DNA of 64,000 nucleotides from Lentzea albidocapillata subsp. violacea. Lineage in GTDB: Bacteria > Actinomycetota > Actinomycetes > Mycobacteriales > Pseudonocardiaceae. Position numbers and translations under genes: made by a program. Under the pieces are notes generated by a model. That model had not been told where the DNA came from. It was given only the letters and a program-made list of their open reading frames with translations, and ran no database searches. This document shows, piece by piece, positions 1 to 9,524 of the stretch. The first letter of the stretch is position 1. Every line of letters begins with the position of its first letter. The stretch lies in assembly GCF_900100275.1 (NCBI RefSeq), contig NZ_FNET01000009.1:124001-188000 (forward strand), written 5' to 3'.

Positions 1-599
1 TCCGGGTTACCCAGCAAAGTACGGATCACGAACAGCGAGGCGAGGCCCTCGGACGTCATCGTCGGGTCGCTCATGGAGATCTGGACCTTCGGGTCCACGA
101 CCCTGGCCCACGAGACGGGGGTGATCGGGAAGCCGATCTTGGCCATCGCCTGCTCGGAGCCCGCCATCACCAGCGGGCTCGACGCCAGCGAGGGCTTGAT
201 GTCGAGCTTCGGGGCCTCCGGGCCGGTCTCGGCGGCCTGACGCTGGGCCTCGGCCGCCCACATCGAGGAGTCCGGGATCCAGAGGGAGTGGGGGTTGATC
301 TGCGCGGTGGGGAGCTCGTTCGCCACGTCGGCCGCGTTGCGCGACTCGACCTGGACCTGGACGCACCGGCCGCGCACGACCGGTTGTGATCGCTGGTAGT
401 CCTGCGCCGCCGCGTTCACCACATCCAGGGCGGCCGGTGTGACGGCGATCTTCAACGGCAGTGCGCCGGAGCAGTCGGCACCGCTGGTGGCACGCAGTGC
501 CACGACCGTGACGCCCGCCGCCGCGACCACCCCGAGCAGGGCGGCCACGGGGAGGGCCACCCGCCGGAACAATCCGGGGGACGTATGACGTGCTGACAT
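1..599 (-). CDS. Secreted substrate-binding-like protein, N-terminal part (truncated by window edge)
   Basis: The reading frame starts at ATG 599 and runs off the left edge, so about 199 codons are visible. Residues 10-35 form a basic then hydrophobic segment (signal peptide or anchor). The region from about residue 42 resembles a bacterial extracellular solute-binding fold (starts PLKIAVTPAALDVV, later SLWIPDSSMW and SPLVMAGSEQAM). In actinomycetes such N-terminal domains are often fused to a C-terminal von Willebrand factor A domain, but that part lies outside the window. The gene is divergent from ftsH. Family assignment is from general resemblance, so the ligand is unknown. Confidence 0.6.
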   Translation of the reverse strand, partial: MSARHTSPGLFRRVALPVAALLGVVAAAGVTVVALRATSGADCSGALPLKIAVTPAALDVVNAAAQDYQRSQPVVRGRCVQVQVESRNAADVANELPTAQINPHSLWIPDSSMWAAEAQRQAAETGPEAPKLDIKPSLASSPLVMAGSEQAMAKIGFPITPVSWARVVDPKVQISMSDPTMTSEGLASLFVIRTLLGNP

Positions 600-926
600 A
601 CAGTTACTTACCTTCGGTCACGTGTTCACTCTTTCGAGTGGCGGGAGAACACTCGGGGGATGAATGAGGATGACATGTGACCCGCAAACGTAATGAGATG
701 GCGTGACCTGCGTCACTCGTCTGGACGGCCGTATTTGTTCCGGATGAACCAAACTGCGTGAACATGCGTGGTGGGGGTCACCTGAGGGAACCACGGATCG
801 CCCCCGCCCGTTGGTTGCTCAGTACCCGGCCAGCGAGCGGTAGGCTGGTCGGACGCGGTATGTGGGTCTTCCACTGCCCGACGCGCAAGTCAGGGAGGGT
901 CGAGGCCGCCCGCCGGCCGTAAGTGC
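600..926. promoter_or_regulatory. Divergent intergenic region with ftsH promoter and Crp/GlxR-like site
   Basis: This 327-bp gap separates the divergent binding-protein gene and ftsH. It holds no credible small gene. A GTGA-N6-TCAC palindrome at 703-716 matches the core of Crp/GlxR-family sites. A TAGGCT hexamer at 841-846 could be the ftsH -10 box, giving a leader of about 75 nt. No strong -35 box is visible. Confidence 0.4.
703..716. promoter_or_regulatory. Crp/GlxR-like palindrome GTGA-N6-TCAC
   Basis: GTGACCTGCGTCAC is a perfect dyad with the spacing used by the cAMP receptor protein family. It sits about 100 nt upstream of the divergent binding-protein gene and about 210 nt upstream of ftsH, so the former is the likelier target. 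This is a motif match only. Confidence 0.3.
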
Positions 927-3122
927 ATGGACCGCAAGCGCCTGCTTCGCAACCCGCTGCTGTGGATCGCTGCGGTGTTGCTGCTCTACTTCGTCTTCAC
1001 CGTGCTCTTCGACGACGCACGCGGCTACCACCCGGTCAAGACGTCCCAAGCACTCCAACAGGTGCGGGACGGCAAGGTCAAGGAAGCCACGATCGAGGAC
1101 AAGGAGCAGCGGCTCCGACTCACCCTCACCGACGGCACCACCTTCGAGGGCAGCAACCGCCTGATCACGCAGTTCCCGGCCAGCTCGACGGACGAGATCT
1201 TCACCGTCCTCGACCAGGCCGGCAACAAGCCGACCGTCGAGACCAAGGTCAGCCAGGAGTCCATCCTGATGCAGATCTTGATCTACCTCGTGCCGCTCGG
1301 CCTGTTGTTGCTGCTGCTCATGTGGATGATGAACAACGCCCAGGGCGGCGGCAACCGCGTCATGAACTTCGGCAAGTCCAAGGCCAAGCAGTTGTCCAAG
1401 GACATGCCCAAGACCACGTTCGCCGACGTCGCCGGTGCCGAGGAGGCCGTCGAGGAACTCGAGGAGATCAAGGACTTCCTCCAGAACCCCGGCCGCTACC
1501 AGGCACTCGGCGCGAAGATCCCGAAGGGCGTGCTGCTCTACGGCCCGCCGGGCACCGGCAAGACGCTGCTCGCCCGAGCCGTCGCCGGCGAGGCGGGCGT
1601 GCCGTTCTACTCGATCTCCGGTTCGGACTTCGTCGAGATGTTCGTCGGTGTCGGTGCCTCGCGTGTGCGTGACCTGTTCGAACAGGCCAAGCAGAACGCG
1701 CCGTGCATCGTCTTCGTCGACGAGATCGACGCGGTGGGCCGCCACCGCGGCGCGGGTATGGGCGGCGGTCACGACGAGCGCGAGCAGACCCTCAACCAGT
1801 TGCTCGTCGAGATGGACGGCTTCGACTCGCGCGGCGGGATCATCCTGATCGCGGCGACGAACCGTCCCGACATCCTCGACCCCGCCCTGCTGCGCCCCGG
1901 CCGCTTCGACCGTCAGATCCCGGTGTCCGTACCGGACCTGAAGGGCCGCAAGCAGATCCTCCGGGTGCACTCGAAGGGCAAGCCGCTGGCCGCGGACGCG
2001 GACCTCGACGGCCTCGCGAAGCGCACCGTCGGGTTCTCCGGCGCCGACCTCGCGAACGTCATCAACGAGGCCGCGCTGCTCACCGCGCGGCACAACGGCC
2101 ACACCATCGACGGTGCGGCGCTCGAGGAGTCCGTGGACCGAGTGATCGGCGGTCCGGCCCGCAAGAGCCGGATCATCTCCGAGAAGGAGAAGAAGATCAC
2201 CGCGTACCACGAGGCCGGGCATGCCCTGGCCGCGTGGGCGATGCCGGACATCGACCCGGTCTACAAGGTCACGATCCTCGCCCGCGGCCGCACGGGTGGT
2301 CACACCCTGTCGGTGCCGGAAGAGGACAAGGACCTGATGACCAGGTCCGAGATGATCGCGCGACTGGTGTTCGCACTGGGTGGCCGTTCCGCCGAGGAGC
2401 TCGTCTTCCACGAGCCCACGACGGGTGCGTCCAACGACATCGAGCAGGCGACGAAGATCGCCCGCGCGATGGTCACCGAGTACGGCATGAGCGCGAAGCT
2501 CGGCGCCGTGAAGTACGGGCAGGAGCAGGGCGAGCCGTTCCTCGGACGCTCGGCCGGTCGTCAGGCGGACTACTCGCTGGAGGTCGCGCACGAGATCGAC
2601 GAGGAGGTGCGCAAGCTCATCGAGGCCGCGCACACCGAGGCGTACGAGGTGCTCGTCACCTACCGCGACGTCCTCGACGACCTCACGCTCGAGCTGATCG
2701 AGAAGGAGACCCTGCACCAGAAGGAACTGGAGCGGATCTTCGCCCGCGTCGAGAAGCGGCCGCGCATCACCCAGTTCAACGACTTCGGTGACCGCAGGCC
2801 GTCCGAAATCCCGCCGATCAAGACCCCTGGTGAGCTCGCCAGGGAGCGCGGCGAGCCGTGGCCCCCGGTCGTCGAGGACACCCTCGACGACGAGCCGGAC
2901 CCGCAGCAGGCAGATCCCGCTGCCGCGGCACCGGCCACCGAGGCGCTGCCGTCGCCCAACGGGTCGAACGGTGTCCACCAGCCCGGTCAGCCTGCGAACC
3001 AGGCGGGCCCGCCGAACTACGGCGCCCCGCCCGGATGGACCCCGGCGACGGTGCCCGGCGGCAAGCCGCACAACGTCTGGGAGCCGAAGAAGGCGCAGCC
3101 CGACCAGGACGAGCGGCAGTGA
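927..3122 (+). CDS. ftsH: ATP-dependent zinc metalloprotease FtsH
   Basis: This membrane-anchored AAA+ protease degrades misfolded or regulated membrane and cytosolic proteins. Two transmembrane segments (about residues 9-27 and 113-136) flank an extracytoplasmic loop. They are followed by Walker A GPPGTGKT (206-213), Walker B FVDEIDAV, the second region of homology ending [10 protein letters not shown], and the zinc site HEAGH (428-432) with the third ligand Asp near 504. The last 90 residues are a Pro/Ala/Gln-rich tail, as in actinobacterial FtsH. The length of 731 aa is usual for the group. Its TGA overlaps the GTG of folE, so protease and folate genes are translationally coupled, as in M. 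tuberculosis (Rv3610c-Rv3609c). Confidence 0.97.
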   Translation: MDRKRLLRNPLLWIAAVLLLYFVFTVLFDDARGYHPVKTSQALQQVRDGKVKEATIEDKEQRLRLTLTDGTTFEGSNRLITQFPASSTDEIFTVLDQAGNKPTVETKVSQESILMQILIYLVPLGLLLLLLMWMMNNAQGGGNRVMNFGKSKAKQLSKDMPKTTFADVAGAEEAVEELEEIKDFLQNPGRYQALGAKIPKGVLLYGPPGTGKTLLARAVAGEAGVPFYSISGSDFVEMFVGVGASRVRDLFEQAKQNAPCIVFVDEIDAVGRHRGAGMGGGHDEREQTLNQLLVEMDGFDSRGGIILIAATNRPDILDPALLRPGRFDRQIPVSVPDLKGRKQILRVHSKGKPLAADADLDGLAKRTVGFSGADLANVINEAALLTARHNGHTIDGAALEESVDRVIGGPARKSRIISEKEKKITAYHEAGHALAAWAMPDIDPVYKVTILARGRTGGHTLSVPEEDKDLMTRSEMIARLVFALGGRSAEELVFHEPTTGASNDIEQATKIARAMVTEYGMSAKLGAVKYGQEQGEPFLGRSAGRQADYSLEVAHEIDEEVRKLIEAAHTEAYEVLVTYRDVLDDLTLELIEKETLHQKELERIFARVEKRPRITQFNDFGDRRPSEIPPIKTPGELARERGEPWPPVVEDTLDDEPDPQQADPAAAAPATEALPSPNGSNGVHQPGQPANQAGPPNYGAPPGWTPATVPGGKPHNVWEPKKAQPDQDERQ

Positions 3123-3766
3123 CCGAGCAGAACCAGCTCGACGGAGACGCCGGCCTCACCCACGACGGGGAGGCCGGCGTCTCCGCGCGGCGGGTCTTCG
3201 ACCATGCGCGCGCGGAGGCTGCGGTGCGCGAACTGTTGATCGCGTGCGGTGAGGATCCGGACCGGGAGGGTCTGCGCGAGACACCCGCACGGGTGGCGCG
3301 TGCCTACCGGGAGTTGTTCGCCGGGCTCTACACCGAGCCGGACAGCGTCCTCGCGAAGACGTTCGACGAGAGCCACGAGGAGCTCGTCCTCGTCACGGAC
3401 ATCCCGATGTTCAGCTTCTGCGAGCACCACCTGCTGCCGTTCCACGGCGTCGCGCACGTCGGGTACATCCCGAACGAGCACGGCCGCGTGACGGGGTTGT
3501 CGAAGCTCGCGCGGCTCGTCGACCTCTACTCGAAGCGTCCGCAGGTGCAGGAGCGGCTCACGTCGCAGGTCGCGGACGCCCTGGTGCGCAAGCTGGAGCC
3601 GCGCGGCGTGATAGTCGTGATGGAGGCCGAGCACCTGTGCATGGGCATGCGCGGTGTGCGCAAGCCCGGTTCCCGCACGACGACGTCGGCGGTGCGGGGG
3701 TTGCTGCGCACGTCCGCGTCCTCACGGGCGGAAGCGATCGAACTGATCAGGGGCCGGTCGAGGTGA
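3119..3766 (+). CDS. folE: GTP cyclohydrolase I
   Basis: FolE converts GTP to 7,8-dihydroneopterin triphosphate, the first step of folate synthesis. The 215-aa protein has the zinc-binding segment [13 protein letters not shown] and the later HLCMGMRG, which supply Cys/His/Cys ligands. The motif [18 protein letters not shown] is characteristic of the family. GTG 3119 is chosen because it overlaps the ftsH stop (GTGA) and gives the usual length. The upstream in-frame extension is a shadow of ftsH. The gene ends overlapping the folP start, so the five fol genes read as one operon. Confidence 0.96.
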   Translation: MTEQNQLDGDAGLTHDGEAGVSARRVFDHARAEAAVRELLIACGEDPDREGLRETPARVARAYRELFAGLYTEPDSVLAKTFDESHEELVLVTDIPMFSFCEHHLLPFHGVAHVGYIPNEHGRVTGLSKLARLVDLYSKRPQVQERLTSQVADALVRKLEPRGVIVVMEAEHLCMGMRGVRKPGSRTTTSAVRGLLRTSASSRAEAIELIRGRSR

Positions 3767-4584
3767 ACGGTCTGCCTCGTCCCGGCCGCTGTGTCGTGAT
3801 GGGCGTGCTGAACGTGACGCCCGATTCGTTCTCCGACGGCGGCCGCTACATCGACCGGCGGGACGCGGTCGCGCACGGCGTCGAGATGTTCGAGCGCGGT
3901 GCGGACATGATCGACGTGGGTGGCGAGTCGACCCGGCCCGGCGCCGAGCGTGTCGAGCCGGCCGAGGAGATCGCCCGCATCGTGCCGGTGATCAGGGCCC
4001 TGACCGGTGAGGGCGTGCCGGTCAGTGTGGACACCATGCGCGCTTCCGTTGCCGCGGCAGCGTTGGAGGCAGGTGCGTCGATCGTGAACGACGTGTCCGG
4101 TGGCCTGGCCGATCCAGGGATGGCCGCCGTCGTCGCCGCGGCCGGAGTTCCGTACGTGCTCATGCACTGGCGTGGGCACAGCACGGAGATGGACACGCTG
4201 GCGGCGTACGACGACGTGGTGACGGACGTTCGCACGGAGTTGCTGGAGCGCGTCGAGGCCGCGCTGGCCGCCGGTGTCGCGGAGTCGTCGATCGTGCTCG
4301 ATCCGGGGCTGGGGTTCGCGAAGCTCGGCGACCACAACTGGGAGTTGTTGCAGCGCCTGGACGAACTGGTCGAGCTGGGCTTCCCGGTGCTGGTGGGGGC
4401 GTCGCGCAAACGCTTCCTCGGCACGTTGCTCGGCAACCGTCCACCGGACGGCAGGGAGGACGCGACCGCGGCGGTGTCCGCTCTGGCCGCGTTCAACGGA
4501 GCGTGGGGTGTGCGGGTGCACGACGTCGACCGGACGCTGGACGCGGTCGCCGTCGCCGCTGCGTGGAGGCGGGGACATGGCTGA
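3763..4584 (+). CDS. folP: Dihydropteroate synthase
   Basis: FolP condenses 6-hydroxymethyl-dihydropterin pyrophosphate with p-aminobenzoate and is the sulfonamide target. The 273-aa TIM barrel shows the pterin-binding signature [14 protein letters not shown], then [28 protein letters not shown] and [10 protein letters not shown] in the expected order. The GTG at 3763 overlaps the folE stop codon. The 3' end overlaps folB by 8 nt. In M. tuberculosis the equivalent is folP1 (Rv3608c). Confidence 0.96.
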   Translation: MNGLPRPGRCVVMGVLNVTPDSFSDGGRYIDRRDAVAHGVEMFERGADMIDVGGESTRPGAERVEPAEEIARIVPVIRALTGEGVPVSVDTMRASVAAAALEAGASIVNDVSGGLADPGMAAVVAAAGVPYVLMHWRGHSTEMDTLAAYDDVVTDVRTELLERVEAALAAGVAESSIVLDPGLGFAKLGDHNWELLQRLDELVELGFPVLVGASRKRFLGTLLGNRPPDGREDATAAVSALAAFNGAWGVRVHDVDRTLDAVAVAAAWRRGHG

Positions 4585-4969
4585 CCGGATCACGTTGACG
4601 GGCCTGCGGGTGCGCGGCAACCACGGGGTGTTCGAGCACGAGAAGCGCGACGGGCAGGAGTTCGTCGTGGACGTCACGCTCTGGCTGGACCTGAGCGCGG
4701 CGGCCCGCACGGACGACCTGAAAGAGACCTACCACTACGGCGAACTGGCCGAGATGGCCGCGGGCATCATCGGTGGCGAGCCGTGCGATCTCATCGAGAC
4801 CGTGGCCGGCCGGATCGCCGACGCCGCGATGGCGGACTCACGGCTGCACGCGGTCGAGGTGACGCTGCACAAGCCGTCCGCGCCGATCCCGCTGACGTTC
4901 GCCGACGTGTCGGTGACGATCCGCCGGTCGCGCCGGTTGGCCGCGCCGCTGCCCAAGGAAGCCCGGTGA
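4577..4969 (+). CDS. folB: Dihydroneopterin aldolase
   Basis: FolB cleaves dihydroneopterin to 6-hydroxymethyl-dihydropterin and glycolaldehyde. The 130-aa protein has the family pattern [18 protein letters not shown] near the N-terminus, a central HYGELAEM segment and [12 protein letters not shown] near the C-terminus. ATG 4577 lies inside the folP 3' end. The stop overlaps the GTG of folK. The length is typical. Confidence 0.95.
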   Translation: MADRITLTGLRVRGNHGVFEHEKRDGQEFVVDVTLWLDLSAAARTDDLKETYHYGELAEMAAGIIGGEPCDLIETVAGRIADAAMADSRLHAVEVTLHKPSAPIPLTFADVSVTIRRSRRLAAPLPKEAR

Positions 4970-5460
4970 GCCGCGCGGTCCTCTCGATCGGCTCGAACGT
5001 CGGCGACCGGTTCGCGTTCCTGCAGTCCGTCGTGGACGGGCTGCGGCCGTTCGTCGTCGCTGTGTCGCCGGTGTACGAGACGGCGGCGTGGGGCGTCGAG
5101 GACCAGCCGGACTTCCTGAACGCCATCGTGATCGTCTCCTCGGACGACGTGGACGAGTGGGGCTGGCTGCGGCGCGGTCAGGCGCTGGAGAACGCCGCCG
5201 GACGCGTGCGGGAGAAGCGCTGGGGCCCCCGCACGTTGGACGTGGACGTGGTTTCGGTGGACGGGGTGACTTCGGACCACCCGGACCTGCTGCTGCCGCA
5301 TCCTGGGGCGTTTGAGCGCGCAACAGTTCTCATTCCGTGGCTCGACGTGGAGCCGGACGCGGTGCTGGCGGGCCACGGACCCGTTGCGAGCCTGGAGTTT
5401 TCGGCCGAGGGCGTGCGGCGGCGCGACGATCTCGTGCTTTCGGGTTGGATGGAAGCGTGA
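4966..5460 (+). CDS. folK: 2-amino-4-hydroxy-6-hydroxymethyldihydropteridine pyrophosphokinase
   Basis: FolK pyrophosphorylates 6-hydroxymethyl-dihydropterin, making the FolP substrate. The 164-aa protein begins [12 protein letters not shown], contains QPDFLNAIV, and has the signature segment [14 protein letters not shown], followed by [19 protein letters not shown] 4966 overlaps the folB stop (GTGA). It is the last catalytic gene of the folate operon and is itself coupled to the next membrane-protein gene. Confidence 0.95.
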   Translation: MSRAVLSIGSNVGDRFAFLQSVVDGLRPFVVAVSPVYETAAWGVEDQPDFLNAIVIVSSDDVDEWGWLRRGQALENAAGRVREKRWGPRTLDVDVVSVDGVTSDHPDLLLPHPGAFERATVLIPWLDVEPDAVLAGHGPVASLEFSAEGVRRRDDLVLSGWMEA

Positions 5461-5909
5461 AGTTCACCCGTCCCCGCGACCTTGCGGCCGTTGCGATCAT
5501 CGGCGGTCTGCTCGCGCATCTGCTGCTGCGGCTCACGTACGACTCGTTGCCGCCGTTGCCTCTGCTGGCCGGGTCGACGCTGTTCGTCATCGCGGTCGTG
5601 GAGGCGGTCTTCGGGTTCTCGTTGCGGGCCAGGATCCAGCGCCGGCGGGGCGCGCGTCCGGTGCAGCCGCTGACCGCCGCCCGAGCGGTCGTGCTGGCGA
5701 AGGCCTCGTCCGTTCTGGGCGCTCTGATGTTCGGTGCCTGGAGCGGTTTGCTGATCTTCGTCCTGCCCGTTCGCGACTCGTTCCCCGCGGCCTCGAACGA
5801 CCTGGTGGCGGCCGTTGTCGGGGTGATCGCGGCGGTCGCGCTGACGGCTGCGGCGCTCTGGCTGGAGCTTTGCTGCAAGACGCCGGAAGAGGGTTCCGGG
5901 AAGGATTAG
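5457..5909 (+). CDS. DUF3180 membrane protein
   Basis: The 150-aa protein has four predicted transmembrane segments, starting around residues 8-28, 30-50, 75-98 and 115-138, and an Arg-rich cytosolic loop RARIQRRRG. Position after folK and topology match the DUF3180 family (M. tuberculosis Rv3605c). No function is established for the family. GTG 5457 overlaps the folK stop, so it is translated with the folate operon. Coupling hints at a link to folate genes or simply to growth, but the sequence alone does not decide. Confidence 0.85.
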   Translation: MKFTRPRDLAAVAIIGGLLAHLLLRLTYDSLPPLPLLAGSTLFVIAVVEAVFGFSLRARIQRRRGARPVQPLTAARAVVLAKASSVLGALMFGAWSGLLIFVLPVRDSFPAASNDLVAAVVGVIAAVALTAAALWLELCCKTPEEGSGKD

Positions 5910-5959
5910 ATACCCGGCCATAGGTCTCAGTCACATAACTACGCGGTACCGTAGTGCGC

Positions 5960-7453
5960 ATGACCGGGCGAGGCGCGTCGACCGACGACGAGCGAGATGA
6001 TCACGGTCGTGGCTCAGGGCGATTGCTGTTGGTAGCGGCATTGGCGCTCGCCCTCGTGGCCGCGGCGGTGCTCGTGCTGAGTGACAGCGCCCGCATGCTG
6101 CGTCTGGCCGTGGTGGCCGCGTTGTGGGCGGCTCTGGTGGGTGCCTTCCTCGCTGCGAGGTACCGCAGGCAGGTCACGGAACGTGACGACGAGGTGGCCG
6201 ATCTCCAGTCCGTCTACGAACTGGAACTGGAGCGCGAGGTCGCCGCCCGCCGCGAGTACGAGCTCGAGATCGAGTCGGAGACCCGCAAGCGCATCGAGGA
6301 AGAGTCGCGCGCGGACATCGAGGCCCTGCGCGCCGATCTGCACGCGCTGCGCGACAACCTCCAGGCCCTGCTCGGCGGCGACGTCCTCGTCGAACGCGTG
6401 GCCCTGCGCGCCGAGTCGACCCGCCTGCGTTCGATCGGCTCGGAAGCGGCACGGCTGGCGGCGGCGCCCGAACAGCGCGTCATCAACGCCAAGCCGATGA
6501 TCACCGCGACGTCGTCCGTCACCTCGGAGAAGCCGTCCGAGCGCACCGAACTGATCGAGCGCGTGGCCCACGACGCCAAGATGCAGCCCCCGCGCCGCGA
6601 GCAGGCGCGCCCCGAGCCCGTGCGCCCGGACCCGGCCAGGAACTCGCCCCGCCCGCAGCCCGCCGTGGTCCGCCGCGAGCCGCTGAAGGCCGCGAAGCAG
6701 GAACCGGCCAGGCCGCAGCCCCGCCCCGCCTCGGCGGCGGCCGCCGTCTCGGCCAGGCTCAGCGGCGCCACCCCGGCTCCCCAGAAGGCCCCGCCGCCCC
6801 CCACCGTGAAGGCCCAGCCGGTGCAGGCGCAGGTCCACCGCACCGAACGGGTGCAGCGCCCGCCGCAGCCCCCGGCCCGCACCGAGGCGTTGTCGCGCCC
6901 GGAGCAGCCCCCGAAGGCCCCCGCGGCAGTCGCGAAGTCGGTCGAGACCCGCAAGCCCGAACCACGTTCCCGCGTCGCCGAGCGCACCGAGATGATCGAC
7001 CCGAAGGCCCTGGCGGCCGGCGGAGGCCGCCGCCGGGCGGACGACCGCCCGGCTCAGACTCCGGCTCCGGTGCAGGACAGCGGCTCGTGGGAGACCCTGA
7101 AGCCGGACGCCCCGGCCCCCGGCCGCCGCTCCGACGAGCGGACACCCCGCCGCACCGCCTCCGAGGACTCGCTGGTGTCACTGCCCCCGGCAGGCCGCCG
7201 TTCCGCCGCCGAGCAGTCGTCGGCCAGGCTCCCGGCGGTCTCGCCCCGGCGTTCCCCTGCCGAGGAGGCCCCGGTCTCCGGCCGCCGGGTCGCCGAGGAC
7301 TCGTCCACGCGCCTGCCCGCGGTCTCGACGGGCCGCCGCGCCGCGCCGGAAGACGCGTCGGGCGCGCATGCGGACGGCAAGTCGGTGAGCGAACTGCTGG
7401 CGTCGCTGGGCGGAGGCGACGCACCTCGTCGCCGGCGCCGGCGCGAGGACTAG
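5960..7453 (+). CDS. Membrane protein with coiled coil and Ala/Arg/Pro-rich tail (DUF6779-like)
   Basis: The protein of about 497 aa has two N-terminal transmembrane segments (residues about 25-45 and 50-68) and an acidic coiled coil rich in Glu/Arg (about 75-140). A long low-complexity Pro/Ala/Arg tail follows and ends in RRRRRRED. It occupies the position of M. tuberculosis Rv3604c, an Ala/Arg/Pro-rich membrane protein. The DUF6779 name is my recollection and is less certain than the synteny. The GTG at 5954 is an alternative start. ATG 5960 lies 7 nt after a TACCGT box (5947-5952), which would make the transcript leaderless. Function is unknown. Confidence 0.75.
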   Translation: MTGRGASTDDERDDHGRGSGRLLLVAALALALVAAAVLVLSDSARMLRLAVVAALWAALVGAFLAARYRRQVTERDDEVADLQSVYELELEREVAARREYELEIESETRKRIEEESRADIEALRADLHALRDNLQALLGGDVLVERVALRAESTRLRSIGSEAARLAAAPEQRVINAKPMITATSSVTSEKPSERTELIERVAHDAKMQPPRREQARPEPVRPDPARNSPRPQPAVVRREPLKAAKQEPARPQPRPASAAAAVSARLSGATPAPQKAPPPPTVKAQPVQAQVHRTERVQRPPQPPARTEALSRPEQPPKAPAAVAKSVETRKPEPRSRVAERTEMIDPKALAAGGGRRRADDRPAQTPAPVQDSGSWETLKPDAPAPGRRSDERTPRRTASEDSLVSLPPAGRRSAAEQSSARLPAVSPRRSPAEEAPVSGRRVAEDSSTRLPAVSTGRRAAPEDASGAHADGKSVSELLASLGGGDAPRRRRRRED

Positions 7454-7462
7454 GGCCGGCGG

Positions 7463-8548
7463 CTACTTGTCGATGTCGCCGACGACGACGGCGAACGAGC
7501 TCAGCACGGCCGGCAGGTCGTCCACCTTCGTGCCGGGCAGAAGCGCGGACAGCGCCTGAACGTTGTTGAACGACGGCGTGCGGAGCTTGAGCCGCCACGG
7601 CGTCTTCTCGCCGCGCGACGACAGGTGCACGCCCGAAGTGCCCAGCGGCGCCTCGACGCGCGTGTAGACGGAACCCTCGGGTGCCTTGATGGCCTTGGGC
7701 AGCCGGACGTTCACCGGCCCCTGCGGCAACTGCTCCAGGCACGCGCGCGCCAGCTCCACCGACTTCTGGACCTCGTCGAGAAGACACCGGACCCGCGCCG
7801 CCGCATCGCCCTCGGTCCGCACCACGGGGGAGAAGTCCAACGCCTTGTAAGCAGGCAGCGGGTCGTCACGGCGCAGGTCGAAGTCCACTCCGCTGGCCCG
7901 CCCGATGGGCCCGGTGACCCCGTACGCCAGCGCGTCCTCGTGCGGCAGCACTCCGAGTCCTTCGAGTGCACCGAAATCGATGGTCAGCGTTTTTGTATCC
8001 ACAGTGGACAGGAAGGCGGCGACCCGCTCGGTCCAGCCGGCCGGGACGTCCTCGCGCAGGCCGCCGATCCTGTTGAACATGAAGTGGATGCGTCCGCCTG
8101 ACGCCTCTTCCATCAGTGCCTGCACGCCCTCGCGGTACGTGGCGGCGTTGGGGGACAACGGGGTCAGGAAGACCATGTGCGCCATCAGGCGGTTCAGTTC
8201 GCACAGTAGAGCTCGCAACCATTGCGCGCGGGCCGGGACGTCCATGCCCGTCATGCGTTCAACGGCCAGTGCGACAGCGAGTTCGTTGCAGAAAGCCGAA
8301 AGCCAGTCGTGGCGGTTGGCGAGCGTCAGGACCTGCCGGTAGTCGCGTACTTCGAAGAGCTTCTCGGCGCCGCGGTGGAGGTGGCCCACCAGCGGTTCGG
8401 CGGCGGTGATCACGAGGTCCGGCGTGACGGTCAGGCGCAGGCGGTAGGCGCCGTGGGCCGACGGGTGCAGTGGGCCCAGGTCGATCACGCGGTCGACACC
8501 CAGGTAGCGGGCGCCTGCGCCTACGCCGACGGTGATCTGCTCGCTCAC
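7463..8548 (-). CDS. Orphan NuoD-like protein (complex I 49-kDa subunit paralogue)
   Basis: The 361-aa protein resembles NADH-quinone oxidoreductase subunit D, which lines the quinone site of complex I. It has HPSAHG (residues 28-33), HLHRGAEKLFE (56-66) and ARAQWLRALLCELNRLMAH, and ends in VVGDIDK like the family C-terminus. It is shorter than NuoD (about 400-440 aa) and no other nuo gene is nearby. Relative to bovine NDUFS2, His32 corresponds to His59 and Arg59 to Arg85, the arginine methylated by NDUFAF7. The quinone-ligand Tyr108 is replaced by Trp82. It is the last gene of a minus-strand cassette that starts with a MidA/NDUFAF7-type methyltransferase. A role outside canonical complex I is likely. 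Confidence 0.85.
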   Translation of the reverse strand: MSEQITVGVGAGARYLGVDRVIDLGPLHPSAHGAYRLRLTVTPDLVITAAEPLVGHLHRGAEKLFEVRDYRQVLTLANRHDWLSAFCNELAVALAVERMTGMDVPARAQWLRALLCELNRLMAHMVFLTPLSPNAATYREGVQALMEEASGGRIHFMFNRIGGLREDVPAGWTERVAAFLSTVDTKTLTIDFGALEGLGVLPHEDALAYGVTGPIGRASGVDFDLRRDDPLPAYKALDFSPVVRTEGDAAARVRCLLDEVQKSVELARACLEQLPQGPVNVRLPKAIKAPEGSVYTRVEAPLGTSGVHLSSRGEKTPWRLKLRTPSFNNVQALSALLPGTKVDDLPAVLSSFAVVVGDIDK

Positions 8549-8582
8549 GCCGGCAATCGTGTCATGTCGGCACCGGCGAAGC

Positions 8583-8966
8583 TCACGCAGTTCGGGGTGG
8601 CAGAGCCAGGGCGGCGGCGTTGGTCAGGACGCCTGCCAGCGCGAGAAGTGCCCCGGCCGACGAGCCGGCCGCGACGGCCGGAACCGGGGAGTCCGCGCCG
8701 CCGAACGGGAAGTCGGCCCAGCCGGGGTTGACGAGCAGGAGGACGGCGGTGGTCGCCGCGGTGAGGGAGGCGACAGCGCCGGCGATGCGGCCGATGGTCG
8801 AGCGGAGCGGGACGCAGCCATGCATGGCCAGCGCGGCGGCGACGTAGACGTACCAGGCGGGAAAGCGGTAGAGCGAGACGTCTGTGTCGCCGTAGCGGGC
8901 CCACGGGAGGAAGAGCGCAAGTGCGGTGCAGCAGATTGCGGCGCCTAAAGCGATCCACTTGGGCAT
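8583..8966 (-). CDS. Small four-helix membrane protein of unknown function
   Basis: ATG 8966 is preceded by a GGGGAGAA ribosome site, so the longer frame upstream is rejected. The 127-aa product has about four hydrophobic segments: residues 5-22, 37-50, 60-82 and 98-122. I recognise no family motif. It lies 34 bp upstream of the NuoD-like gene on the same strand, so co-transcription is likely. Complex I membrane subunits also pair with NuoD, but no sequence similarity to them is visible. Confidence 0.65.
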   Translation of the reverse strand: MPKWIALGAAICCTALALFLPWARYGDTDVSLYRFPAWYVYVAAALAMHGCVPLRSTIGRIAGAVASLTAATTAVLLLVNPGWADFPFGGADSPVPAVAAGSSAGALLALAGVLTNAAALALPPRTA

Positions 8967-9084
8967 CGTGTCTTCTCCCCATGGGTGATCGGCGGATGAA
9001 TGTGCGGGCCGCTTGTGCACGAACATTCTGATCCCGATGGGCGTCGAATCGGTCAGTCAGGCGTCGGCCGCTCAGGCATCCGAC

Positions 9085-9507
9085 TCATGCCCTGGTGACC
9101 GCGAAGAAGAAGCAGCCGTGCGACACGCTGCGGACTTGCACCGACTCGATTGCAGGATCGTTCAACAATCCCGCAATCACACGATCGAACGATCCCGGCT
9201 CCGCCACCTCGCCGTCGACGATCTGACCTGCGGCGTTGTAGGAACGTAGGATCCGAGGATTGTTCAACAATTCAACAGGAAGACGATCCAACAAAGGCGC
9301 CTCCGGGCAGTCCACGTGCGTGAAGACCGGGCCGACCTCGGCGTACGGGCCCTTCCCGGACGAAGGCGAGTAGCGGAACAGCCACACCGGCTCAGCCTCC
9401 AGTGACTTCCGCAGACAGCAGCGCAACGGCACGCCGGGCTCGGAGGCGCGGTACTCACGGCCGGGGTCGGAGAACGAGTCGGACGGCGACACGGTGTGGA
9501 TTCGCAT
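9085..9507 (-). CDS. DUF1203 family protein
   Basis: The 140-aa soluble protein begins MRIHTVSP and carries the DUF1203 pattern PLRCCLR (about residues 27-33), then LFRYSPSS, YAEVGPVFTHVDCP and ILRSYNAAGQIVDG. The family has no assigned biochemical role. ATG 9507 is chosen because the upstream frame runs into the methyltransferase gene as a shadow. It starts 17 nt downstream of the methyltransferase stop on the same strand, so the two are probably co-transcribed. Confidence 0.75.
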   Translation of the reverse strand: MRIHTVSPSDSFSDPGREYRASEPGVPLRCCLRKSLEAEPVWLFRYSPSSGKGPYAEVGPVFTHVDCPEAPLLDRLPVELLNNPRILRSYNAAGQIVDGEVAEPGSFDRVIAGLLNDPAIESVQVRSVSHGCFFFAVTRA

Positions 9508-9524
9508 GAAGACGACGATCGTCG

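Noticed and set aside
819-3071. 750-codon minus-strand open frame opposite ftsH
   Set aside because: It is a shadow frame caused by high third-position GC. The plus-strand frame has all FtsH motifs, while the shadow is Arg/Leu/Gly-rich with no family pattern.
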